A DNA stretch of 64,000 nt. It comes from Psococerastis gibbosa (lineage: Eukaryota > Arthropoda > Insecta > Psocodea > Psocidae). The stretch covers positions 9,480,855 to 9,544,854 of the forward strand of contig OZ020491.1 of assembly GCA_963971405.1 (NCBI GenBank), given 5' to 3'. The position numbers and the translations under genes are program-made. Shown here piece after piece: positions 47,042-58,078 of this stretch; the stretch's first letter is position 1, and each line of letters opens with the position of its first letter. The notes under the pieces were generated by a model. That model saw only the letters and a list, made by a program, of their open reading frames with translations, searched no databases and was not told the DNA's origin.

Positions 47042-48193
47042 CTACGAATATTGGCTCATTTCCTTTTGTAGAATCTCTGACTTCAATTTCTCATTCGCGA
47101 CTTTCAAATTCAACTCTTGGACGGCCAGAGAATGGAGTGTTTTCTCTCTCTTCGAATTTGCTCGAAAATTTTGAACTTTTAACTTGTGAATGACATCACT
47201 TCTTCTTTTCTCAAGCAGCATCAATCTTAGTCTGATTGATTTTTCGGTCTAAAAAACCAACGACCAAATTAACAGAGTCCTTCTGGGTCATTACTAATAT
47301 TATCCTCTAAAAGGGTTTATAAAATCCAAAGAATCTTGCCAAAGTCAAATTCAATTCCCGATAAAAAGTGTTATAACAAACAAATAATTTAAAAAAAAAA
47401 CATAAGATGTATAACTTACCTTATCACATTGACAGTGCGAACATGAATAATTTTGATCAGTCAACTCTTTAATACTTTTCTCGACGTCATCATTTCCAAT
47501 AATATCGTCACCGACAAATTCTGAAAATAAATAAATAAGTGGGTAATTGTGTTGCAGTATATTTCAGATGTTTCAAGATCGGAGCAGCATGCTAATTTTC
47601 GACTAATATTTTGTCATGTACAATAATAATCGCAGACTAAGAATGATTTCTCATGATGTGAAGCTTAACTATGTATTTGTGTATTAGCCTGACTACTTGT
47701 TTAAAATTAAGTCCACACGACCACACAGCCTACCTTCTTTAAATGATGAATCCGAATCTTCATCTTCTGCATCTTTCCCATTGACTGTTAGGCTACCTAT
47801 CATGCTATTGCTAGCATGATCATCATTGTCACCGGAAGACACAAATCTTTTTTCCTCCCCATTCAGCAATTTTCTTGAAACCCGATCCCCTTTCTTTGCT
47901 TTAGTTCTGATATTTTCCCAGCATCTTTTTAACTGTTGTGGTGTTCTGACTGAGCGAATAATGTCTTTACGCTTAGAAAATTCGTCATATATTGCTTCCC
48001 AAGCTTCGTTTTTCTTCGCTGCAGACTTTTTGTCGGTATTCTTGTTGTTGACAACTTCTTTGTGCTTGTTCACTAATGTCAACAACAACTTCCGCTCATC
48101 TAAAGTGTACGAAAGCTTTGTTTTGGGAAAATCTGCGTTATGCGAATCGTCTTCACTCATTACAAAACAACTTTTTATTCGTATACTTTTCAA
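47042..48193 (-). CDS. Myb/SANT-like DNA-binding protein (MSANTD3-type), three exons, 255 aa
   Basis: Exons on the minus strand are 48193-47734 (460 nt), 47520-47420 (101 nt) and 47248-47042 (207 nt, TAG). All junctions are GT/AG and the phases agree (1, then 0). Residues about 28-95 form a Myb/SANT-like domain: Tyr-Thr-Leu-Asp-Glu-Arg-Lys-Leu-Leu-Leu, Trp-Glu-Ala-Ile near the middle, and Gln-Leu-Lys-Arg-Cys-Trp-Glu-Asn-Ile-Arg, a signature shared with MSANTD3 and related insect regulators. An acidic Ser-rich linker and a Lys/Glu-rich C-terminal coiled-coil follow, the usual arrangement in this family. A nuclear DNA-binding role is inferred. Met12 is an alternative start, closer to the conserved domain. 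It is divergent from parkin with 395 bp between ATGs. Confidence 0.85.
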
Positions 48194-48588
48194 TCAACTA
48201 ATTTTCCATAAATCAGATATTTTCTACAATCTACATTCTACACGGAAACGGTCGGCATCCATATAGTTAATACTTAATAGTTATAGTTATTTACTTATTT
48301 AGATATTTACATATAAGTTGTAGTTGTTTACATTGCGCCCAACATTTTGCCCAACAGGCAACAGCCAGCCTAATATTTGTTTTAATCAGTTCAGTTGAAA
48401 AATACAAATATTATAAATAAAAATATTTAATTTATAATTATTATTTTCAACTATGGCGTTAAACTTCATAAAACTGAAAAAATATGAATTTTAAATAAAT
48501 AGTATTGCTTAAGGTACAGCATTGTTAGAAAATAGAAATGTATACAAAATAAAAATCAGCTGTTTTTAGTGTTTTATTCCGTATAAAA
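48194..48588. promoter_or_regulatory. Divergent promoter region between MSANTD3-like gene and parkin
   Basis: Only 395 bp separate the two start codons, so both 5' UTRs and promoters must lie here unless upstream exons exist. The sequence is AT-rich without a clear TATA box at a fixed distance. TTAATACTTAATAGTTATAG near the centre is a simple repeat. No operator-like site was recognised. Confidence 0.6.
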
Positions 48589-51500
48589 ATGTTCTTTCTG
48601 GACATTATTAGAAATATTTTAAACGCACTAATGGAGATTCTGTCTTTTGGAAGAACGAAATTGTCTAACACAATAAATATCTACATAAAAAGTAATACGG
48701 GGAATACAATTTCTGTGGATTTAGACCCAAAATGGGATATAAAAAACGTGAAAGAAATCGTTGCGCCAAAACTTGGTTTAGAGCCAGAGGAAGTTAAAAT
48801 TATATTTGCTGGAAAGGAGCTGCTAGATTCAACAGTCATTGCAGTAAGTAAATTTGCTGGGATTGATTATCCTATCTTAGCTGAATTTCTAATAATTTAG
48901 TGTGGAGGTAACTAAGTTAACTTAAGATCTGTATATTGCTTGTGTATGAGACTAAATACAGTATCATCAAAATAAATAAAAAAGTAAGCTAAGTATGTAA
49001 AAGAAGTGTACTGGAAGTCGTCCCTAAGATTCATTTCGTAGTCAAGATTGGCACATAGAAGGAAGTGGGAAAGGTATAGAATGATTCTATGATCTAAAAT
49101 ATGACGGGATGAGACGAAACTAACCTTCAGGGAAGGAAACCTCCACTAATAGAACTCATAAGGATCTAGAGCACATTATAGACTATAGAGCTTCCCGGAG
49201 ACAGGAAGACACGCATCACTGTTATTTCGCCAGTGAGGAACATTCATGTAGAAATCCAACATGGCAATATGCCCTGCCCTCATTGATTGGCGCGGTGCGC
49301 GGTTAAAGATGGATCGCAAACAAACAATTTAATGAATGTATTTGATCCACCTCTTCAGTCGCCTATGTAGGTTAGTACCCGTGTTAAGTTACGACACGTC
49401 TCCGATCGCATGGCGTGTAGACTAGCACAAGTATAAGCACGCTACCAGCTGGCAATCGAGGTCGATAGTATAGATAGATAAGTATGGGAATGCGCGCGCC
49501 AATCACAGTGAGGAATATCCAATTTGAAAGTTCTCCACATATCTGGACGAGACGAAGTAAGGCACAAGGGGGAGGGGGGGGGTCCGAGCCTGGTGGATGA
49601 CGGCTTTGGAAAATTCATAAACTAATAGTTTACATCGTAAATGGAGGATTAATTGCTTTTTTTAAACCTTTTATTACCTTATTTACCTTTCAGGATTGCG
49701 ATTTAGGCGAGCAGAGTATTCTTCATGCTGTCAAGGTAAACCGTCGTCGAGTTCATAGAAATTCGGCGGCCAAACCTTTATGTGAAACTCTTGAAGAACT
49801 GACCGATCAAGACACAACCACCTCCTCCGAAGCAGACACAACCCTCGAGGCTGAGGCTGTTCCTTCAGTTGGTGGTGATAAGACTAAAGCTCAGTTTTTT
49901 GTTTACTGCGCTACTTGCAAGTCGCTGCGCACTGGGAAATTAAGAGTGTGCTGCTCTTCCTGCAGGTATTCTTAATTCAGAGTCAAACCTTTTCACCAGT
50001 GAAGTGAAACGTTCCTTCCTTAAAATAAAAAATTGCTCTGCTGTCTGTTACAAATATTTACCTCCAAATTTGGCCTTTATTCCAGAGGCGGTCCCAGACC
50101 TCATAAAAAGGGGAGGCACTTGTCAGTAGCGTAACGATAGGTTTTCGAAAGGGGTGGCGTATAATTTGGCGCCCCTCCACCCATTTTCATAAAAGTGTAT
50201 AAAATGGGGAAAGCCGTACGCAGCTTTTATATTAATGACCTTAGTGTCCTTTGCGCATGAGCCATAGGCTACGGAGGCTATGATGTTTGGAAAAATAGGG
50301 CTGAAATATTGCGGTTTTACGCATTGCCCGCATTGCCAGTCGCTGCGTCCGCCTCTGCTTTCTTCCTTACGTTGAGTGGTCCTTATTTTAAAATGTGCTT
50401 GTCATTTGAGCGGATGTTTTATTGAAAATATGATAGTTCACCTCTGACTTAGGCTAAAAATTTATTAAGACCCGGCTAGGTTCGCGGCTCTGTCGATCAA
50501 TGATGGTTTGCAGTTTTGACATAGCGTAAGTAGGGGGTTCGCGCCATATGCTAAATATAGTCAAAATAAAGCTGTTAAGATAACCAGGTCAAGTGCGCAG
50601 AACGTCTGCGCCTGCTATTCTGTCGTCAGCCCTGCCTGTTTAATTGTCATTTGTATTGTAATTGTTATGTGTAGTTGTTATAGGTCTTGTTATAGGTCTT
50701 TGACCATCTTCGACATTTCCGCCTACGTTGTCCGCTATCGACAATACTTATTATATTGTTAGGACTCATGCGCGATACATTCTATTTTATTATCGTTGCT
50801 TATGACAGACCATTAGTGACCTTTTGCGCGTCTCAACATATCTTGAGTGCAGCCGACTGAGTGTGTTATTCAGGTGCATTCATTTAATTGTTTCATACGA
50901 TTAGGCGGGGTTTCCACATACGTCAATGGTCAATGGTAAATGTGGTATTGACGTTTTAGCAGAAATTAAAGACATACTAAAAATGTCTGCTACCACGTCA
51001 AAACCATATTTACCATTGACTATTGACGTATGTGGAAACCCCGCCTTAATTATGGAGTACACATGCATGTCTTTTTATATTGTATTAAAGCGCGGGACTC
51101 GTTTATGTATATGCCCCGGTTGGTGTGTATAATGAGACAGGTTCTAAAATATGAATGTCCTATCTATGGCAAAAACGATATATTTGGTAATATTCTGTTT
51201 CACAGGGATGGAGCATTTACAGTAGACAACGATCCACAAAGCTGGGCGCATGTTTTGGAAAAACATCAAATTACCGGTGAATGTAATCACCCCGGTTGTG
51301 AAGGGTTGTACGCTGAGTTCTACTTCAAGTGTGCCGAACACGTTTCCATGGGGGAGATGGATGTGGCTGTTCCGTTGTACCTCGTAAAAAGTAATGTCCG
51401 AGAGATACCCTGTTTGGCTTGCACTGACGTTAGGTATGTTAAAATTTGTATCAGTCCCATTTTCCAAGATCTAAAAAGAGGAGATATTCATTTAAAAAAA

Positions 51501-54500
51501 ATTAAAAAAAAATCTTATGCACTGTACTGCGGAGATTTGGAAAAAAATGCATCTTCCCTGGTGAGAAAAACTTTGAAATTATGTCCAGACTAACCACAGT
51601 TTGATTCACCATAATCAGGTTCGCCTCCTAATATAGCCTGACATTCCACATTGTGTAACTCTGGTCACATCTTTCCTTAGCTCAAGTTTTCTATTGGTTC
51701 CGGTATTATTGGACTACTTTCAAAAGGGCCCTAAATTGATCACTTTATTTTTTCAGCGATCCTGCCGTTGTCTTTCCTTGCCACGCTGGCCACGTGACTT
51801 GCTTGGAATGTTTTCGGGCTTATTGCTCGTCCCGTTTACGTGATAGACAGTTTTTTTCGCATCCTGATTTTGGTTATACACTGCCCTGTCCCGCTGGCTG
51901 CCAGGATTCTTTTATCAAAGAGGTGAGAATTTGAATGAATTATTAGGACACGGAAGACTTTTGAAGAGAAAGATTTTCATATGCTACAATACTTGTACAA
52001 GCTACTATTTTTATTAGATGTTCACAAATACCAATAGATATTTATGTGGGGTAATATTTAATTTTCAATTTTAACACTAAATTGACTTTTAGTTGAAGAG
52101 GCAACCCCTTCTTCTTCTATAAATGCCTCTTCTATTGAAGTTTGGCGATCATCATGACACTTTGGACGTTGGAGACTGGTGCTCTGATAATGGAAGTAGT
52201 GCTGTTGCCAAACCACTGCCGCAGGTTTTTCAGCCAGGATGTTCTTCTTCTGCCGGGAGCCTTCAGTCCTACCTTTCCTTGGATTATTATACTCGTAATA
52301 ACGCATAACATTATTTTAACACGATTCCCCGATAAGTGCCACAGGATACAGTATTCCCTTGATAATCTTGATGATTTCAATTTACACTTTCAGGTCCATC
52401 ACTTCAGACTGCTTACCGCGGCTCAGTATGATCAATATCAGCGCTACGCTACCGAAGAGTTTATTCTGCAGGCTGGAGGAATTCTTTGTCCTCAACCCGG
52501 ATGTGGAGCGGGGATATTAATTGACCCAGGCTGTGTCCGTGTCCAGTGCCTGCATGGATGCGGGGTAAGTTACACTTCTATGTAGACGCGATGGGACATT
52601 CGAGTACGCCAAAAATAATTTTTTGAATCCTACGTGTTTGTAATGGCTGGTCATTGTGGCCAGAATTAAAACAAATATCTATATATTTTTGGCGCGAAGT
52701 GAATGTCCCAACATTCCTATATAGAACTGTAGGGTACGTTTTTTCTGAATTCTACCTTCATAACTCGGTCCCCTATCTGTACTTCCATTTTCACCACCAC
52801 GAGGAGATACTGATTAGGAATTTCCGCGTCTTCGCTTCGGGGAACATTTTAAGAAGTTTAGTTTCCTCATCATTCGCTTACTATGTGTCAACTGAATACT
52901 GATAACTTGTCTAAGTGTGAAATGAGTCTATGATGATAAAAATATGGCTTTGTTTTGTTTCCAGTATGTTTTTTGTGCCAAATGCCGACAAGGCTATCAC
53001 ATCGGCGATTGCCTAGATCCTACAGTAGGTGCCGCAGCAGAGGGATCCTGTGAGTACACAGTCGATCCGGCGAGAGCCGACAAAGCCCGGTGGGATGAGG
53101 CTTCGTCCGTTACCACCATTCGAGTGTCTACGAAGCCTTGCCCCAAATGCCGCACAAGCACTGAAAGAGACGGTAAGGCAAATTATTAGTTCTTGTGTCA
53201 GCTACAGAAAATGTGCGTTCGAAGCAGGCTAGTAGTAGTAGTTGGTCACACCATTGGTATGTATGATGGGGAATCACAATTAATAACTGCCAGCTTGCTT
53301 CGTCCGTTACCACCATTCGAGTGTCTACGAAGCCTTGCCCCAAATGCCGCACAAGCACTGAAAGAGACGGTAAGGCTAATTATTAGTTCTTTTGTCAGCA
53401 ACCTGATCGAGGCGATTATAATACCGGGGTTAATTAAATACCCTAGGATTATAACTGTAAACAAACAAATTTTGAATGGCACTTTTCATTACAAAATTAT
53501 CTTGTTTACATCTTTACTACCAGGGGATTAAATAAATACCGGCGTTAAATAAATACCCTAGGATTATAACTGTAAACAAACAAATTTTGAATAGCACTTC
53601 CCATTAAAAAATTATCTTGTTTACATTTTTATTACCAGGGAATTAAATAAATACCGGGATTATAATCGCCTCGATCAGGCTGCAGGCTGCAGCTACAGAA
53701 AATGTGAGTTCGAAACAGGATAGTAGTAGTAGTAGTTGGTGGCACCATTGGTATGTATGATGGGGAATCACAATTAATAGCTGCCAGCTTGCTACCCTTA
53801 AGAGACAATCAGCGGGGAAAAAGCCTTATAAGTAAAAACATCTCATGAAATTGTAGAGTTGTCAAAATTATCAGGACTAACAAATGACTGAACATTTTGA
53901 TATATTGAATGAAGGGATGGACTTGTGGAATGATACAAGCTGTCAAGCCATGGATCAGTGCATTCCTGGAGAGATCGTGTCCCTAATGCTGAGGTTCTGA
54001 GGCGAATGGATACTGAAGCCAAGTTCCTGCTGACAGTTAAGAAATAAAAAGTAAAATACTTTGGCCATGTGATGAGTAACGAAAAAAATCGCTTTCTATC
54101 GGAAACTATCCCAAAAATGCAATGGAAATAGAATAGAATATATCTGGATTGATTCATAACAATGAAAACGTTCTATCTACAAACTAAAACACAATAACAA
54201 ATAAAACACTAAAAACCAATAGCCTAAAACAATATACCAGTTGGAAGTAACGGTTGCAGCACCATCTGCACTGAGCATCATAGGTATGTAGACAGACCAA
54301 GCTCAATAGACTAGACCTGCGCGCCTAAAAAGCCCTTCAAAATCAATGTATTACCTGAGATGAAAGCTTCAACAATGGACGCAACTACATACACTCAGAT
54401 CTGAAACCTATTTTTCTAAAGTACCCGTTTTTCTTTTTTTCAGGAGGATGTATGCACATGGTGTGCACCCGAGCCAATTGCGGCTACCACTGGTGTTGGG

Positions 54501-54553
54501 TATGCCAAGGTCCGTGGGAACGGGAGTGTATGGCTAGTCACTGGTTTGGATAA
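48589..54553 (+). CDS. park: Parkin, RBR E3 ubiquitin ligase, seven exons, 469 aa
   Basis: Exons: 48589-48843, 49694-49965, 51206-51433, 51757-51922, 52394-52564, 52965-53172, 54444-54553 (TAA). All splice sites are GT/AG and phases agree, giving 469 codons (human 465, fly 482). The Ubl domain spans about residues 28-100, with Phe-Ala-Gly-Lys-Glu-Leu and Ser93 aligning with the PINK1 target Ser65. RING0 is about 150-250, RING1 260-300, IBR 339-380 and RING2 423-466. Cys436 in Gly-Gly-Cys-Met-His is the catalytic cysteine, His438 its partner, and Trp407 matches the REP-element Trp403. Position 449 is His where the third triad residue, Glu444, is expected. The protein is a cytosolic ligase recruited to damaged mitochondria by PINK1 and drives mitophagy. 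The linker (residues 105-148) is poorly conserved, as usual. Met16 is an alternative start. Confidence 0.95.
49312..49475 (-). mobile_element. SINE family B in parkin intron 1
   Basis: GCAAACAAACAATTTAATGAA, AGTTACGACACGTCTCCGATC and GCACGCTACCAGCTGGCAATC match the family in reverse. It lies in the 850-bp first intron. Confidence 0.8.
50085..50365. mobile_element. hAT-like MITE fragments in parkin intron 2
   Basis: AGGGCTGAAATATTGCGGTTTTACGCATT matches the interior of 44459-44739 (split here for length). CAGTAGCGTAACGATAGG resembles a hAT-type terminus. Neither end pairs clearly, so it is a decayed or nested remnant. Confidence 0.45.
50904..51045. mobile_element. PIF/Harbinger-like MITE in parkin intron 2, TTA duplication
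   Basis: GGCGGGGTTTCCACATACGT at the left pairs with ACGTATGTGGAAACCCCGCC at the right. TTA lies at 50901-50903 and 51046-51048. It is a nearly perfect hairpin of 142 bp, about 160 bp before the exon 3 acceptor. Confidence 0.9.
53100..53793 (+). repeat. Tandem duplication of the parkin exon 6 end and its donor site
   Basis: The unit 53100-53296 (73 nt of exon 6, the GTAAGG donor and 124 nt of intron) recurs from 53297, period 197 bp. In the second copy GCTTCGTCCGTTACCACC to GAGACGGTAAGG is at 53297-53375 and the remainder resumes after a MITE, at about 53693-53793. The copies differ at a few intronic sites. The second copy has an apparently intact donor but no acceptor. Confidence 0.95.
53396..53692. 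mobile_element. Dimeric MITE inserted in the duplicated segment
   Basis: AACCTGATCGAGGCGATTAT at the left and ATAATCGCCTCGATCAGGCTG at the right match the ends of 45410-45577. Its body, TACCCTAGGATTATAACTGTA to ACCAGG, is present twice (about 53441-53525 and 53556-53640). Copy one of the exon duplication preserves the empty site GTCAGCTACAG. Confidence 0.85.
54175..54300. repeat. Dispersed repeat in intron 6, shared with 57185-57310
   Basis: Both contain ACACAATAACAA, AATAGCCTAAA, CAATATACCAGTTG and ATCTGCACTGAG. Class unknown. Confidence 0.6.
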
Positions 54554-55790
54554 TTGTCGCAGCAACAGTAAAATTTTCGACTATAAGAAGTAAGTTTTCT
54601 TTAATTTATTTTTTTGGTATATTTGCCTTTTCTAGCTTGATAACTGGGTCCGTACCATAATTGATACTTTGGTCGATGGAAATTTTCTGCTAAAGGAACT
54701 GCTATATCAGATTATCTTATTCCTAAAGACAGTTTTATTGATACTTATTCCTCTTCTTCTTCCGTGGTTCAAATTAACTTTTTTTTAATCTAAAAGTTGC
54801 AGTGGATCTTCCAGGATGGTGTTTTCTGTAATTCTTTCAAGCTCAGGGTATTCTAGTATGTGTGTTGACCTCTTCTTTTGTACATTCTGTCGTCGAATGA
54901 CCATTTATATGTATATTTATTAATTCACGAAGTCCGTCTGCTCTAGATTACTCCCTGTTTTCCTCATACTCAGGAGAGGTCATACTTAACTAAGAGTAGA
55001 GATGTCCCCCAGTCCCCCGGTACCAAATTCCCTAGCAACCCACTGAAATAAACAATCATGGCCGACTCGCTTGACCCTGACAGTCTAGTGTTAGTATGAT
55101 CGTCTACCACCCGGGGGAACTGAGTTTGGAGAGGAAAAAAGGTTTCGACGCGAGGCGCGAAGCAAGTCGGAAGCTTGTTGCCATATGTATATACTATATT
55201 CAGATGGACCCTTGTTTCATTTTCGATTATTGTACAATATTGGTTTTTAACGTAGATCTGATGATTGGTATCATTATAAAAATTTTATTCTTGTAAAAAA
55301 TTGTATTTTTAATCGCTTTGCTTGGTCCAATATAGGGTTTCTCTCATGACTTCGTGGAAACGAAACATTATGTGTAAAGTATTAAAATCACACAAATTTG
55401 CCCAATTTCCACATAAACATATATATTGTTAAAACTTAAGAAATTAAAAATCAGTTACAGCTGTTTCGGTGTTACACCGTCATCAGACTTTGCTTGGTCT
55501 TTAAAATAATTTAACTAACCATTTATTGTGCAACACAAGGATTCAAGGGAGCCCATGTTGGCTCCGCCATCAACTTCGGCAGCTGAAAAAGGTAGAGGGG
55601 GATAGACTAGAAGAGTAATTATTTTGTTTTCCTTTCCTTCAGAGACTAGTGTGTAGTGAAGGCAACGACTTCGGCTGGCATGCTGTATTGTTGGACACGT
55701 TTTAAGCCTTTATAACTCACCTAGCCTCGTACTTAGTCGCTTGCGAATACTGGACTTAGGGGTGTACTCGAACTAGTTGCGGTAAACCGC
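54554..55790. other. Parkin 3' flank
   Basis: An AATAAA at 55047-55052 is the nearest clear polyadenylation signal on the plus strand. A donor-like AAGAAGTAAGTTTTC at 54587 could start a 3' UTR intron. No further gene was recognised. 54175-54300 is a repeat shared with 57185-57310. Confidence 0.4.
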
Positions 55791-55799
55791 CTAATAGGC

Positions 55800-56180
55800 T
55801 GTTTTTTTACTTTTAATTCCACATGATGGCTGCAACCATTCTTGGTTATGATTAGCAGTCGAGCCAACGGCCATACCAAGTTGATTCCTCCAGAACGGAG
55901 CCTGTTGATAACTGCAGCAAAATTGGTAATGCGCACAGCCTCGGCAGTGGAACTCGGTAGAACATGATAACGTGTTGAGACTACCAGGCAGTCTGAAGTG
56001 CGTGTCGAGTCCTGGTCACCTCCGAATTAACTGTGTGACTTTTACTATGTTCCCCAAGTTGTTCGGAATCCACTTTAATCAGGAGGTCTACCCTTTCAGT
56101 CAACTCCCCTTTTCCATGTGGTGAAGGAGTCTGCCCTTAGGGTGTCTCAAGTTAAGAAACAGTTCCACTCCCTCGCCAGG
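55800..56180 (-). repeat. Dispersed repeat family E, reverse copy
   Basis: GCCAACGGCCATACCAAGTT, CCTGGTCACCTCCGAATTAA, CTATGTTCCCCAAG and AATCAGGAGGTC are the inverse of 39040-39340. Confidence 0.65.
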
Positions 56181-56277
56181 CTGACAGGGTTGCTTAAAGC
56201 ACAAATGCTGAACGCATGCATTGGAAAACGAAATGATTTGCAGTCCAAGCTTTGAAATTGCTTGTTAGCATATCGGA

Positions 56278-56309
<32 letters not shown>
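56278..56309. repeat. Poly-T tract (29 T)
   Basis: An uninterrupted T29 run at 56281-56309, possibly the A-tail of a minus-strand retro-insertion. No body was identified. Confidence 0.7.
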
Positions 56310-56314
<5 letters not shown>

Positions 56315-56319
56315 GGGGT

Positions 56320-57000
56320 ACAGGTGTTACCTGTGTGCACTTAAGCCTATTGGGCCTATTGTGCCCCCTACAACAAAGAATCTACATATCTACATCAGTT
56401 CCTCGAGGCCCCTCGGACCCTTAGCTGGTTCGACTTTCGAATGCAGGTGCAAAAGTTCGATTAAATCGATTGGTTTTTGTGGGTTGATTCAATTAAAAAA
56501 TATATATAAACATTAAAATCTTATTTATTATATCTAGTTTAAATTCCCGCACTTTTTGGTGTTAACTCGTCAAATCTCTGCACTTCTCTGGCTATGCCTA
56601 TGTTTGCAGTCGCAACTCAAACTCAAAATGTTGGATTATTCTTAAATTGCCATAATAAAAATACATTTACTTAACTGGTTAAAGGAGGGGTAAAGAAGTT
56701 ATAATCAGCTATAGTCAGCGCAGCCGCTGTTAATTGTTACATGCCGTATAATTATGTTTAACATATAGGGGAAAACTTATTATTATTGTTATATATTAGG
56801 GCCCTGAACGCCCAAAAAACAGTAAAAACCAACCCATATTTTTAAGCGGGCTTGTTCTGACCACAACATCTCAAATAGAGCAGTGGTCGTTAAAGAGTAT
56901 CCCCTTCCTGTGCTTAAGCCTAGACCCTTATTGGGCTGTCGTGCCACGGCGTTTTTATATTTTTAAGTGGTTAGAATAGAACAGAAAATTTATGTATTGA
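56320..57000. other. No supported gene
   Basis: No exon-like or repeat structure was recognised. Confidence 0.4.
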
Positions 57001-57006
57001 GTCTAA

Positions 57007-57168
57007 GGCGGGTATTTCACATACGTCAATCGTCAATGAAAAATTGAAAAATGACGTTTTAGCAGACATTAAAGACATACTAAAAATTCTGCTACCACGT
57101 CAATTTACGTCATTGTTACGACATTTTTCAATTTTTCATTGACGATTGACGTATGTGGAATACCCGCC
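57007..57168. mobile_element. PIF/Harbinger-like MITE, 162 bp
   Basis: GGCGGGTATTTCACATACGT at the left pairs with ACGTATGTGGAATACCCGCC at the right. The interior is close to 41340-41501 (GCAGACATTAAAGACATAC). The flanks TAA and ATAA give an imperfect duplication. Confidence 0.85.
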
Positions 57169-57309
57169 ATAACATGAAACAATAGGCCTAGGTGTTCTAC
57201 TTGTAAAACCTAAGACACAATAACAATAAATAAATGAAACACTTAAAAATAGCCTAAAGCAATATACCAGTTGTTGGTAGTGGTAGTAATATCTGCACTG
57301 AGGATCTTA

Positions 57310-58070
57310 TCATCGGTTTTAGCCCCCAATTAACTTATCCGGGGATAATTTAGTTCTTACTACTGCTGTTGCTTTTATCCTAAAATACTTCCGGCACCCT
57401 TTCTTAGTAATGGCCAGTGAACCTGACCTGTATAAAATAAGACTGTAAGGTGACGTGCTCGTGCCTGATTATCTGAGGCGGTTCTACCTGACTGCGTTGG
57501 AGTCACTTTCCAACCGTCGTCCGAGAAAAAAACGGAAATTGCTCATTTTAATTCGGTGGACTTGCAGCGTATTGGTTAACCACGGACTACTCGGTCCCGC
57601 GCATGCCTCTTTTTATATTCCTGTCAATTACATCACTTGAATGAAAACCAGTAGGTACCGTCTGACACTCTAATTTACCCAGACTTATGTGTTTTTCAGA
57701 TTTTTTTGTCCAGTGTGATCTACCGTTAATTGATTGGTGCAAGTTCTGATCCCATGTTGCAAGTAGTTAGTATGGCCGTTAATATATAAATAAATAAAAT
57801 AATGAGTCCGAAATGAGTAATGGAGTGTGGAAGGGCGACATTAGCCGAACAAAAGTGCCAAAGTCAAAGAACCTAAACGAGTGAACCCGTACATAGGTAC
57901 TCATACCTACTCATAAATTATTATTGGTAGGATAGCGTAATAATTCCTTGGTAAATAATTGTGTCGTGGTTAAATATAGGCTGCCTATAGATTTTCCCTA
58001 ACCTAAAGCACTGGATTAATCGGTGGGACTATTGAATCGTATAAAATGGGCAGGCCAATGATATAATACT
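57310..58070. other. No supported gene
   Basis: The frame at 57455-57640, with a basic Arg-Arg-Pro-Arg-Lys-Lys-Arg-Lys stretch, has no other recognisable feature and is not called. Confidence 0.35.
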
Positions 58071-58078
58071 ACACAATA

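Noticed and set aside
47826-48266. 146-codon plus-strand frame
   Set aside because: Antisense shadow of exon 1 of the MSANTD3-like gene, which has matching splice sites and a recognised domain.
48844-48900. Continuation of the parkin frame past residue 85 to a TAG
   Set aside because: This is read-through into intron 1. The GTAAGT donor at 48844 and the exon 2 start restore the conserved Ubl sequence.
57455-57640. 61-codon frame with a basic nuclear-localisation-like stretch
   Set aside because: No domain, no splice partner and no conservation evidence. A short basic run alone is not support.
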